A DNA stretch of 64,000 nt from Candidatus Kryptonium thompsonii. Lineage in GTDB: Bacteria; Bacteroidota; Ignavibacteria; Kryptoniales; Kryptoniaceae. Each line of letters starts with the position of its first letter. Positions within the stretch are counted from its first letter, which is position 1. The position numbers and the translations under genes were made by a program. The stretch lies in assembly GCA_001442925.1 (NCBI GenBank), contig LDXX01000002.1, forward strand, positions 124,001 through 188,000, read 5' to 3'. Positions 1 to 8,071 of this stretch are shown one piece after another. The notes beneath the pieces are model-generated. The model was not told the DNA's origin. It saw nothing but the letters and a program-made list of their open reading frames with translations, and ran no database searches.

Positions 1-1154
1 GCAACCGGATCCATTCTAAATCTTGCTCTCGCCCCATCTGTTATATTTACTGCGTCGATTCCATTCTCTTTCAAATACTTTGCACCCTCGATCACTGAGC
101 TCATATCAAGCCCGCGTGGGATGTCAAGCTCAACGGTTGTTAAAAACTTTTTCCCTATATTTTTTGCGAAATTTGATTTTTTATCTTCCGCAGTGATTAT
201 TTCAACTTTTGATTCTTTTGGGGGCTCTATTTTTTCATGTTTTTGTTCTTTTATCCTGATGTTAACTTCGGGTCGTTTTAATCTTAAATCTTTTACTGCG
301 TTTGCTATCGCTTTTATGTGTGATGGTGTTGAACCACAACATGCGCCGATTATTTTAACACCCGCTTCGACAAGTTGCTTTGCATATGTTGCGAGATATT
401 CGGGACTTGCGTGGTAAACTGATCGACCATCGACAAGGGTTGGGATTCCAGCAGCGGGTTGAGCAGATAAAATGACATCATCCTGATACATTGATTTTAT
501 AATTGAGAACATTCTCTGGGGTCCGACAGTGCAATTTGAACCAACAACTGTTACACCTTTTTCCTTGATGTGTTTTACAACCTCTATTGGGAAGTCCGTG
601 GCAAGAATTGCTCCATCCTCTGGAAATGTTTTTTGGGCTATAAGTGGAATTTTATCCGAGACCTCTTTAACTGCTTCAATTGCAGCATCAAGTTCATTCA
701 AACTAACAAATGTTTCAAGAATTATCAAATCGACGCCAGCTGAAATTAATATTTCTGCCTGTTCTTTTATTACATCCTTAATTTGTTGAGTTTTTATTTT
801 TCCAAGTGGCTCAAGCAATTTGCCCGTTGGTCCAATCGAGCCGGCGACATAGACATCATCACCCGCAACGGATTTTGCTATCTCAACACCTGCTTTGTTA
901 ATTTCTTTAATTTTATCTTGAAGATGATAAAACTCAAGCCTGAATCTATTCGCATCGAAGGTATTTGTTTCAATTATCTCAGCCCCCGCCTCAATATACT
1001 CACGGTGAATCCTGGCAACTATGTCTGGGTTTAGCAAATTGTGTATACATCGTGGCTGTTCATGATATTCGTAAAGGTCGAGCATTGTGCCCATCGCCCC
1101 GTCGCAAATGATGGGTCTATCGTCGAGCAACCTTTCAAGAAAAGGTTTTTTCAT
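1..1154 (-). CDS. Bifunctional homocysteine S-methyltransferase / 5,10-methylenetetrahydrofolate reductase (partial)
   Basis: About 384 N-terminal residues are visible; the gene runs off the left edge. It starts at the ATG complementary to 1152-1154. The first ~290 residues form a homocysteine S-methyltransferase barrel: an N-terminal CDGAMGT motif, an NCTVGP segment and a GACCGSTPSHI segment, whose cysteines are the zinc and homocysteine-activating ligands of this family. After a charged linker, the sequence VELDIPRG and ITDGARAR opens a methylenetetrahydrofolate reductase domain. This two-domain order is known from bacterial bifunctional enzymes that transfer a methyl group to homocysteine and make methyltetrahydrofolate. 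It lies 18 bases downstream of the HisA-like gene on the same strand, so the two are probably cotranscribed. The reductase active site lies outside the window, so its activity cannot be judged. Confidence 0.9.
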   Translation of the reverse strand, partial: MKKPFLERLLDDRPIICDGAMGTMLDLYEYHEQPRCIHNLLNPDIVARIHREYIEAGAEIIETNTFDANRFRLEFYHLQDKIKEINKAGVEIAKSVAGDDVYVAGSIGPTGKLLEPLGKIKTQQIKDVIKEQAEILISAGVDLIILETFVSLNELDAAIEAVKEVSDKIPLIAQKTFPEDGAILATDFPIEVVKHIKEKGVTVVGSNCTVGPQRMFSIIKSMYQDDVILSAQPAAGIPTLVDGRSVYHASPEYLATYAKQLVEAGVKIIGACCGSTPSHIKAIANAVKDLRLKRPEVNIRIKEQKHEKIEPPKESKVEIITAEDKKSNFAKNIGKKFLTTVELDIPRGLDMSSVIEGAKYLKENGIDAVNITDGARARFRMDPV

Positions 1155-1172
1155 CTTTGTTTAAATTTTTGT

Positions 1173-1889
1173 TTATAAATTTAGTTCCGCTTCAACAATT
1201 CTCCAAAGATGCTGGCATGGGAATTTATTGTAATAAAGAGCTCGGTTAATTATAACTGAATCAACGCCATATTTTTCAAATTCGAAAAGCTTGTTTAAAT
1301 CTTGATAGCCATTTAATTCACCTTCGACCATGATTTTAATCTCTGACTTTTCAGCTACATTCTTAAGTGCTCTAAAGTTAACAGTTCCATCTTCAAGTAT
1401 ATCATTGTAAATAATCCTTTCAATACCAGCTTCTTTTACTTTTTGAATGGTTTCAAAAACAGTTATATCTTCACCAATGAGATTTCCATCTCTCGCTTCA
1501 ATATGTATAGTGATTCTTTTGGACATAAATTCATTTATAAGTTTTTTCAAAAGTTCTAAATCTTTATAGGCAACAGTATCAAGAGCTATTCTTAAAATCC
1601 CATCTTTAATTGCCCGTTTAACACTTTCATAATCTCTAAAACCTCCGCTTGCGATGACAGGTATATCGACTGCGTTAACAATTTTTTTGAACACATCGAG
1701 ATTTTGCGGTTTACCAGCGATTCTGCCATCGACATCGATCAGGTATAATGCTTTGGCGTTCTCCTTTCTCCATATCTTTGCAACCTCGATCGGATCGTCA
1801 GGATAAACTTTTGGGTTTTCGGGTAAACTTTGTATCACACAGGTGCATTTCCCATCTTTTATTTCGATAGCTGGTATTACAAGGATCAT
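1173..1889 (-). CDS. HisA-like (beta/alpha)8-barrel protein with altered catalytic residues
   Basis: 238 residues, full length for the HisA/HisF family (ProFAR isomerase and cyclase subunit). Family features visible are the N-terminal VIPAIEIKDGK strand, DDPIEVA, the AGKPQNL segment, the phosphate-binding SGGFRD loop and an EDGT segment. Family knowledge places the two general acid/base aspartates in PAIDL and in (S/A)LDxRxG. Here both are glutamate: Glu9 (codon complement of 1863-1865) and Glu131 (1497-1499). The threonine usually preceding the D/E-I-x-x-DGT motif is Asn162, and the second phosphate loop (normally AGGIS-like) reads VEGELN. The barrel is recognisable but histidine biosynthesis activity is doubtful. 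The neighbour is a methionine/folate gene, not his genes. A divergent paralogue with another substrate is the likeliest reading. Confidence 0.75.
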   Translation of the reverse strand: MILVIPAIEIKDGKCTCVIQSLPENPKVYPDDPIEVAKIWRKENAKALYLIDVDGRIAGKPQNLDVFKKIVNAVDIPVIASGGFRDYESVKRAIKDGILRIALDTVAYKDLELLKKLINEFMSKRITIHIEARDGNLIGEDITVFETIQKVKEAGIERIIYNDILEDGTVNFRALKNVAEKSEIKIMVEGELNGYQDLNKLFEFEKYGVDSVIINRALYYNKFPCQHLWRIVEAELNL

Positions 1890-1974
1890 TTCATTGTTGC
1901 TCCGTTTTTGTATTTAATTAAATCTATTTAAAATTGCTTACTTTTTCAAGAAAAGCTCGAAGCCTCGCAAAATT

Positions 1975-2020
1975 TGACTTTTATTTTTTAATGTATTAAA
2001 TTAGGATGAAATTTATCCTA
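1975..2020 (+). promoter_or_regulatory. Candidate promoter and operator-like palindrome of the cytochrome oxidase operon
   Basis: A sigma-70-like -35 TTGACT (1975-1980) is followed after 16 bases by TAAATT (1997-2002). Directly after it lies an inverted repeat at 2002-2020 with arms TAGGAT and ATCCTA around 7 bases. Its position over the expected transcription start suits a repressor site. The cupredoxin ATG follows at 2049. No transcript data; pattern reading only. Confidence 0.4.
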
Positions 2021-2048
2021 TTTAAAAAACAAAATTAGGCAATCTCAA

Positions 2049-2753
2049 ATGATTAAAAAATCAGTTAGCCTTCTACTTTTAGCCTTAGTCGTTTCACTCT
2101 CCTTTGGACAAAATGCAACACTAAAAGGGGTTGTGAAATTTAAAGGTGAAGCACCGAAGCCAAGATTAATAAGCATGAAAGCAGATAGGCAATGTGATGC
2201 CATGCATGGTGGCAAACCTGTAGAAGCTGAAGATGTTGTCGTTAATCAAAATGGAACACTGAAATGGGTATTTGTCTATGTGAAGGAAGGAGTAAAGGGA
2301 AAGTATAATCCTCCAGCTGAACCTGTTGTTTTAGATCAACAAGGATGTTGGTATCATCCTCATGTTTTTGGAATAATGGTTGGACAAAAGCTTGAAGTAA
2401 GGAACAGCGATCCGTTGCTTCATAATATTCATGCAATGCCGAAGAAGAATAAACCCTTTAATATCGGTCAACCTGTAAAAGGTATGAAAAGTTACTATAC
2501 TTTCACAGTGCCTGAGGTGATGGTTCCGTTTAAGTGCGATGTTCATCCATGGATGAGCGCATACGCCGGGGTTCTTGATCATCCATTTTTCAGTGTGACA
2601 GGTGATAAGGGCGAATTTGAAATCAAAAATCTTCCGCCAGGGACTTATACTATAGAAGCGTGGCATGCGAAGCTTGGAACGCAGGTACAAACTATCACGG
2701 TGAAAGCTGGAGAGACAAAGACGATTGAATTTACATTTGAGAGGAAAAAATAA
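2049..2753 (+). CDS. Secreted cupredoxin (plastocyanin-like) with C-terminal carboxypeptidase-regulatory-like domain
   Basis: 234 residues beginning with a signal peptide (about 1-21, cut near FGQ). The middle domain carries a type I copper-like set: His125 in LLHNIHAM, then Cys163, His166 and Met169 in KCDVHPWM. Cys49 and Cys100 could pair as a disulfide. The last ~50 residues (DKGEFEIKNLPPGTYTIEAW) match the carboxypeptidase regulatory-like beta-sandwich. It is the first gene of the cox operon, 16 bases before the subunit II gene, so a role as periplasmic electron carrier or copper donor to the oxidase is likely. The close Cys-x2-His-x2-Met spacing differs from classic plastocyanin, so the exact copper geometry is uncertain. 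Confidence 0.8.
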   Translation: MIKKSVSLLLLALVVSLSFGQNATLKGVVKFKGEAPKPRLISMKADRQCDAMHGGKPVEAEDVVVNQNGTLKWVFVYVKEGVKGKYNPPAEPVVLDQQGCWYHPHVFGIMVGQKLEVRNSDPLLHNIHAMPKKNKPFNIGQPVKGMKSYYTFTVPEVMVPFKCDVHPWMSAYAGVLDHPFFSVTGDKGEFEIKNLPPGTYTIEAWHAKLGTQVQTITVKAGETKTIEFTFERKK

Positions 2754-2769
2754 ATCGGAGTAAAAAATC

Positions 2770-3618
2770 ATGTCTGAAAAACAAAGCAAATTTCATGGTC
2801 TGTTATTTTTATTTTTCTTTATAACTGGGATGATCCTTAGCGTTTGGGTTGTTTTAAGAAATGGTTGGTGGCTTCCTGAGCTTGCTTCTGACAGGGAGAC
2901 GATTGATAAAATTTTTGTGACGATTTTTATTATTGCTGGGATTTTATTTATTTTGAGTGAGTTGTCCCTTTCATTTTTTGTTCTAAAGTATTCGGGTGAC
3001 CCAAATCGGAGGGCGTTTTACTTGCCCGGAAACACGAAAAAAGAAATTTTATGGTCAATTCTGCCAGGAACACTTGTTGTTATAATCCTTGAAATAAGCG
3101 CTGAATTTCTCGGCGGGGCATCGCTATGGGGAAGGATTTATGGTGAAGTGCCGAAAGATGCTTTTTTAGTTGAAATCACTGGAGAACAATTTGCGTGGAA
3201 CGTTAGATACCCTGGTCCCGATGGTAAATTTGGTAAAACAGATCCAAAGCTTATTTCCACTGATAATCCGCTTGGAATTGACATAAGTGATGAAGCGGCG
3301 AAAGACGATATAGTTTTTCCTGCTGGACAGGGAATTCTTTACTTGCCTTTGAATCGTCCAGTTGTCTTTTTAATTCGCTCAAAAGATGTAATTCATAGCC
3401 CATATCTTCCGAATTTCAGAGTTAAACAGGATGCTGTGCCGGGGATGACGACAAGAACTTGGTTTGTTCCGAAAAAAGAAGGTGAGTTTGAACTTGCATG
3501 CGCCGAACTTTGTGGACTCGGACATTATAGGATGAAGTTGCCAGTTGTTGTTGAACCGGCTGAAAAAGTGGAAGAGTGGCTTAGAGAGCAAACACCTGCT
3601 GCTGATTTATACTATTGA
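2770..3618 (+). CDS. coxB: Cytochrome c oxidase subunit II
   Basis: 282 residues with two N-terminal membrane helices (about 10-30 and 45-72) followed by a periplasmic cupredoxin domain. The CuA site is complete: His209 in DVIHSPYLP and Cys244, Cys248, His252 and Met255 in CAELCGLGHYRM. An aromatic EQFAWNVRYPG segment precedes it, as in the family. There is no fused cytochrome c domain, so this is aa3-type rather than caa3-type and needs a separate electron donor, perhaps the cupredoxin upstream or the multiheme cytochrome of the 12232-18029 cluster. Compared with shorter homologues the domain has an insertion around residues 150-180 (PDGKFGKTDPK onward). It sits between the cupredoxin and coxA in one operon. 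Confidence 0.95.
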   Translation: MSEKQSKFHGLLFLFFFITGMILSVWVVLRNGWWLPELASDRETIDKIFVTIFIIAGILFILSELSLSFFVLKYSGDPNRRAFYLPGNTKKEILWSILPGTLVVIILEISAEFLGGASLWGRIYGEVPKDAFLVEITGEQFAWNVRYPGPDGKFGKTDPKLISTDNPLGIDISDEAAKDDIVFPAGQGILYLPLNRPVVFLIRSKDVIHSPYLPNFRVKQDAVPGMTTRTWFVPKKEGEFELACAELCGLGHYRMKLPVVVEPAEKVEEWLREQTPAADLYY

Positions 3619-3685
3619 TGTGATTGTTTGCGGTGGGTATTTGTAATTTTTGAAAACAAATTACAAAAAATAAGAGGTGCAAAAA

Positions 3686-5452
3686 ATGAGTGTTGAACAT
3701 GCGGCTGTTGAAGTTCACCATAAGGAAAGTTTCTTAACAAAGTATATTTTTAGTACAGACCATAAGACGATAGCGAGGCAATATCTTATAACTGGAATTA
3801 TTTGGGGCGTAATTGGGATGATCTTATCGTGGTTTATGAGGTTACAACTTGCGTATCCAAACCAGCCCATGCCATTTCTTGAAAAGATACTTGGCAGGTG
3901 GGCTGAAGGTGGAATTTTGAAACCTGAATTTTATGTAGCGCTTATAACAATGCATGGGACAATAATGGTATTTTTCTTGTTAACTGCTGGTTTGAGTGGT
4001 ACATTTTCAAACTACTTGATCCCGTTGCAGATCGGGGCAAGGGATATGGCGTTTCCAGTTTTAAATATGCTTTCTTATTGGGTGTTTTTCGCGGCTTCTG
4101 TTGTGATGTTAATTTCTTTCTTTGTTCAAACTGGTCCAGCTGGGGCTGGATGGACAATGTATCCACCGTTAAGCGCAATTAAAAGCGCAATTCCGGGTGC
4201 CGATGTTGGAGCAACCCTTTGGCTTATTAGTATGGGATTGTTTATTGTTTCAAGTTTGCTTGGTGCGTTGAATTATATTACAACCACATTGAACTATAGA
4301 ACCAAAGGGATGTCGATGTGGAGATTACCGATAACAGTTTGGGGTATGTTCGTGACAGCAATTTTAGGTTTGCTTTCATTCCCTGTTTTGCTTGCTGGTG
4401 CAGTGATGTTGATTTTCGATCGCGAGTTTGGAACAAGTTTCTTTGTGCCGGGTGGACTTGTCGTTGGCGGTCAGCCAGTTCCACATGAAGGTGGAAATCC
4501 GATACTTTGGCAACATCTTTTTTGGTTTCTGGGACATCCAGAGGTTTACATAGTTTTGCTTCCGGCGGTTTCGCTTGTTGGTGAAATCCTTGCTACAAAC
4601 GCGAGAAAACCACTTTTTGCTTATAAAGTTTCAGTTGGTGCTTTAATCGGAATTGGAGCGTTAAGCATGATTGTATGGGGGCATCATATGTATGTAAGTG
4701 GAATGAATCCAATTCTCGGTGAGGTTTTCGTTATTACAACACTTGCTATATCTTTTCCAACGGCGATACTTATTTTTAATTACCTTGTAACAATTTGGCG
4801 TGGAAATTTGAGGCTTACTCCTGGGATGTTATTTGCACTCGGTTTTCTTGGTTTGTTCATTCCTGGGGCCTTGACAGGTGCTTTTCTTGCAACTGCTCCT
4901 GTTGATATTCAACTTCACGATACTTACTTTGTTGTCGCTCATTTCCATTTCACAATGGCAACTGCTGCTGCTTTTGGGATGTTCGCGGGTGTTTATCACT
5001 GGTTCCCGAAAATGTTTGGAAGGATGATGAATGATAAGCTTGGAAAAATTCACTTTTGGGGAACATTTATAGGTGTTTATTTAATTTTCTTCCCGATGTT
5101 TTTCCAGGGTATAGCTGGTGTGCCAAGAAGATATTATTCCTTCACGGAATATAACTTCACATCTCAATTCGTTGGTTTGAATAAATTTATTACCATTGCG
5201 GCTTTTGTGGCAGGAGCAACTCAATTAATTTTCCTTTTCAATTTCTTCTGGAGCATGTTCAAGGGTCCAAAGGCAGATAAGAATCCATGGAAGGCGAACA
5301 CACTTGAATGGCAAACTGATTCACCACCGCCACATGGAAATTGGGGTCCTGAGCTACCAGTTGTCTATCGTGGACCTTATGAATATAGTGTCCCTGGTGC
5401 TGAGGAAGATTATATTCCACAGACTGTACCGATTAAAGTTGAAGCTAAATAA
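3686..5452 (+). CDS. coxA: Cytochrome c oxidase subunit I (A-type heme-copper oxidase)
   Basis: 588 residues from the ATG at 3686, preceded by an AAGAGG ribosome-binding site at 3672-3677; an in-frame GTG at 3677 overlaps that site and is less likely. The subunit has about 12 membrane helices. Heme and copper ligands are all present: His90 and His421 (low-spin heme), His419 (high-spin heme), and His284, His333 and His334 (CuB). Tyr288 of HPEVY can crosslink to His284, and Glu286 of the same motif marks the A1 subtype. The D-channel Asn109, Asp120 and Asn127 are present. The K-channel lysine, found in PTGVK of mitochondrial enzymes, is leucine here (Leu362, codon 4769-4771, in FPTAILIF). The enzyme reduces O2 to water with proton pumping. 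Confidence 0.96.
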   Translation: MSVEHAAVEVHHKESFLTKYIFSTDHKTIARQYLITGIIWGVIGMILSWFMRLQLAYPNQPMPFLEKILGRWAEGGILKPEFYVALITMHGTIMVFFLLTAGLSGTFSNYLIPLQIGARDMAFPVLNMLSYWVFFAASVVMLISFFVQTGPAGAGWTMYPPLSAIKSAIPGADVGATLWLISMGLFIVSSLLGALNYITTTLNYRTKGMSMWRLPITVWGMFVTAILGLLSFPVLLAGAVMLIFDREFGTSFFVPGGLVVGGQPVPHEGGNPILWQHLFWFLGHPEVYIVLLPAVSLVGEILATNARKPLFAYKVSVGALIGIGALSMIVWGHHMYVSGMNPILGEVFVITTLAISFPTAILIFNYLVTIWRGNLRLTPGMLFALGFLGLFIPGALTGAFLATAPVDIQLHDTYFVVAHFHFTMATAAAFGMFAGVYHWFPKMFGRMMNDKLGKIHFWGTFIGVYLIFFPMFFQGIAGVPRRYYSFTEYNFTSQFVGLNKFITIAAFVAGATQLIFLFNFFWSMFKGPKADKNPWKANTLEWQTDSPPPHGNWGPELPVVYRGPYEYSVPGAEEDYIPQTVPIKVEAK

Positions 5453-5467
5453 ATTTTGGTTTGATGA

Positions 5468-6505
5468 ATGTATTCAAAAGGTTTGCATCGCTTTGCGGTT
5501 TTAACAGCTGCGTTTATTGTGTTTTTAATTGGAGTTGGAGCTTCTGTTACAAGTACTGGTTCAGGTGATGCTGTCCCCGATTGGCCACTTTCTTATGGTA
5601 CGCTTTTTCCAAGGATGGTTGGTGGAGTTTTTTACGAGCATGGGCATCGGCTTGTTGCGGGGACAGCTGCGATTCTAATAACTATACTCATGATATGGCT
5701 TTTGAGAAGTAACCAACCCAAATATGTTAAAACTTTCGGCGTTATCGCATTTGTTGCTGTCTTGTTGCAGGCAATTCTTGGAGGTTTAAGGGTTCTTGTC
5801 ATCTCGGATCCGGAGGTTCAAAATACAGCAACCGAAATATTTTCCGTTGGGCATGTTGAACCAATTAGAATGGCCATCGCAATAACCCATGCGACGCTTG
5901 CAGAAATTGTTTTATGTATGACATTTTTGATTTCCCTTTTTACATCAAAAGCATGGGTAAAATTCGAGGCTGATAGAATTGACACAGGGGTGAGAATTGC
6001 GAAGTTATATACTTTAACTTTTGCTTTTGCATTTATTCAAATTTTACTTGGAGCTTTAGTAAGGCATACACAGTCTGGTATGGCAATACCTGATTTCCCG
6101 CTTTCATTTGGGAAGATAATTCCGCCGTTTGGAAATTTACCATATGATCCAAATGCTCCATTTCAAATAAGTTATGCTGAATTGCAGTTTAAAGTGGCGA
6201 TTCACTTTGCGCACAGAGTTTGGGCTTTTGTTGTTGCTGGGGTTGGAATTTACGCGTCAATTCTTGCAATAAGAACGAGTGTTAAGTTGTTCAGAAATCT
6301 TGCGAAAATGTGGATTAGTTTGATTGTTCTTCAAATTTTGCTTGGTGCTTTTGTCGTGTGGACAAAGCTTGCGGTTTTAGTTACAGTTCTTCATGTCGCT
6401 GTGGGCGCAACGATACTTGGGATGACGCTTATACTTTCTGTGCTTGGATGGAAAAGTATAAAGTTGGCCGTTGAACAAAAAGAGTTAATTCTATCAAATT
6501 CATGA
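5468..6505 (+). CDS. ctaA: Heme A synthase (COX15/CtaA family)
   Basis: 345 residues with about eight membrane helices in two similar halves. Conserved histidines stand in EHGHRLVAG, ITHATLAEI, HFAHRVWAF and LHVAVGA, the paired heme-ligand pattern of COX15/CtaA, which oxidises the heme O methyl group to the formyl group of heme A. The GDAVPDWPLSYG segment near the N-terminus and its internal echo (SGMAIPDFPLSFG) are typical. It lies 15 bases after coxA and 10 bases before the heme O synthase gene. The presence of both heme enzymes shows that the oxidase carries heme A. Confidence 0.93.
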   Translation: MYSKGLHRFAVLTAAFIVFLIGVGASVTSTGSGDAVPDWPLSYGTLFPRMVGGVFYEHGHRLVAGTAAILITILMIWLLRSNQPKYVKTFGVIAFVAVLLQAILGGLRVLVISDPEVQNTATEIFSVGHVEPIRMAIAITHATLAEIVLCMTFLISLFTSKAWVKFEADRIDTGVRIAKLYTLTFAFAFIQILLGALVRHTQSGMAIPDFPLSFGKIIPPFGNLPYDPNAPFQISYAELQFKVAIHFAHRVWAFVVAGVGIYASILAIRTSVKLFRNLAKMWISLIVLQILLGAFVVWTKLAVLVTVLHVAVGATILGMTLILSVLGWKSIKLAVEQKELILSNS

Positions 6506-6515
6506 GTTTAAATTT

Positions 6516-7379
6516 ATGTTAAGTAAAGCTTTAAGTTTTTTGACGGATTTTCTTCTTTTAATAAAACATCGTTTGACATCGCTTGTTGTATTTACAACTG
6601 GGATGGGATATTTGATAGCGACGCGTGGAGATATTGACTGGTTTACTTTTATTACAACGCTTTTTGGTGTTTTTCTTGTTGTTGGCTCTGCGAATGCGAT
6701 GAATCAAGTTTTTGAGGCAAGGGTTGATGGAATAATGAAAAGGACATCCAATAGACCTATTCCGGCTGGAAGAATGAAAAAGGTGGAGGCAATTTTGATC
6801 GCGCTTTTGATGTTGATCTTGGGTCAATATGTTCTTTATAAGTTTGTAAACGGTATAAGTGCTTTGCTTGCCTTGATTGCTTTTGTGATTTATGTTTTTG
6901 CATATACTCCATTGAAGAGAATAACCCCACTTTGTACATTTGTTGGGGCAATTCCAGGAGCTATTCCACCTGTGATTGGATGGACTGCGGTAAGAGGTCA
7001 AATTGAACTTGGAGCAATTATTTTATTTGGGATTCAGTTTATATGGCAGTTTCCACATTTTTGGTCAATAGCTTTAATATGTAAAGCTGATTATGAAAAA
7101 GCTGGATTTAAGGTTTTGCCATCTTCAGATAGCAGAATAACTGCAATCAATCTTGTTATTTATACCTTTATGCTTCTGCCGATGGGATTGATGCCAACAA
7201 TAGCTGGGTTTGCGGGTAAATATGCGCTCATGGCGTCTATTTTTGGTGGCGGTTTATTTTTTATTCAAGCCCTTTCATTACTAAAAGACAGTTCGATCCA
7301 CTCGGCAAAGAAAATAATGTTAATGGCTGATATTTATCTTCCACTTCTCTTTATTTTTCTTTTGATTGATAAGGTTTAA
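6516..7379 (+). CDS. ctaB: Protoheme IX farnesyltransferase (heme O synthase)
   Basis: 287 residues, a UbiA-superfamily prenyltransferase with about nine membrane helices. The first polar loop reads NAMNQVFEARVDGIMKRT followed by NRPIPAGR, the Mg-diphosphate binding pattern of heme O synthases. The second characteristic loop is YTPLKRIT, followed by GAIPGAIPPVIGW and a QFPHFWSIAL segment. It attaches a farnesyl group to heme B to make heme O, the substrate of the heme A synthase just upstream. Confidence 0.94.
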   Translation: MLSKALSFLTDFLLLIKHRLTSLVVFTTGMGYLIATRGDIDWFTFITTLFGVFLVVGSANAMNQVFEARVDGIMKRTSNRPIPAGRMKKVEAILIALLMLILGQYVLYKFVNGISALLALIAFVIYVFAYTPLKRITPLCTFVGAIPGAIPPVIGWTAVRGQIELGAIILFGIQFIWQFPHFWSIALICKADYEKAGFKVLPSSDSRITAINLVIYTFMLLPMGLMPTIAGFAGKYALMASIFGGGLFFIQALSLLKDSSIHSAKKIMLMADIYLPLLFIFLLIDKV

Positions 7380-7401
7380 AAATTTAAAAAGGTGAAAAGT
7401 C

Positions 7402-8049
7402 ATGGTAATTGAAAAAAAAGGTAAATCTCAAATTTCGGATATAGATTCAGGTAAAATTTTTAACAACGGAGGTGGCGGAGGTGCCGGCGGGCACAATTAT
7501 TCATATGCATTGCCAATCAATCCTGCTAAATTTGGATTATGGTTGTTTATAGGTGCAATAATTATGTTTTTCTCTGCCCTTACAAGTGCCTATATAGTAA
7601 GGCATTCGGTGGGAAACTGGCTCAGATTCGAATTGCCTGGGATATTTTGGTTCAATACCTTAGTTCTGATTTTAAGCAGTTTGACAATTCAGTTAAGTTA
7701 TTTTCAATTGAAAAAGGATAATTCGGCAAGCTTTAAATTTCTATTTTTGTTATCAACTTTGTTTGGGATTTCTTTCTTAATTGGGCAATTGGTAGGTTGG
7801 GGACAGTTAAGGGAAATGGGAATTTATGTGAGCACGAATCCATCAAGTTCATTTTTCTATCTTTTGACATTAGCGCATGCAGTTCATCTTGTGGGTGGAA
7901 TTATTGCCTTAATTTATGTTTTGATAAAGGCGTTGCTTGGGTATTATAGTTCAAAAAATAGGCTTGGGGTTGAGCTTTGTGTAACATATTGGCATTTTCT
8001 TGATGTGCTTTGGCTTTATCTTTTCGTCTTTATAAATGTTACAATTTAA
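7402..8049 (+). CDS. coxC: Cytochrome c oxidase subunit III, first paralogue
   Basis: 215 residues. An unusual glycine-rich N-terminal stretch (NNGGGGGAGGHNYSYA, about residues 21-36) precedes five membrane helices. Family features are AKFGLWLFIGAIIMFF at the first helix, the AHAVHLVGG helix and the final TYWHFLDVLWLYLF helix. An RBS-like AAAAAGGTG stands before ATG 7402. The next gene is a second subunit III; such tandem pairs followed by subunit IV are common in Bacteroidota-type oxidase operons. The first has the Gly-rich leader and the second the longer interhelix loops. Confidence 0.9.
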   Translation: MVIEKKGKSQISDIDSGKIFNNGGGGGAGGHNYSYALPINPAKFGLWLFIGAIIMFFSALTSAYIVRHSVGNWLRFELPGIFWFNTLVLILSSLTIQLSYFQLKKDNSASFKFLFLLSTLFGISFLIGQLVGWGQLREMGIYVSTNPSSSFFYLLTLAHAVHLVGGIIALIYVLIKALLGYYSSKNRLGVELCVTYWHFLDVLWLYLFVFINVTI

Positions 8050-8071
8050 AAAACAAAAATTGGGAATTGAG

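Noticed and set aside
3677-3685. GTG start for coxA
   Set aside because: It overlaps the AAGAGG ribosome-binding site of ATG 3686, which has normal spacing.
8036-8071. ATG 8036 as start of the second COX III gene
   Set aside because: It lies in the end of the preceding gene and adds a non-typical leader; ATG 8072 gives the usual N-terminus.
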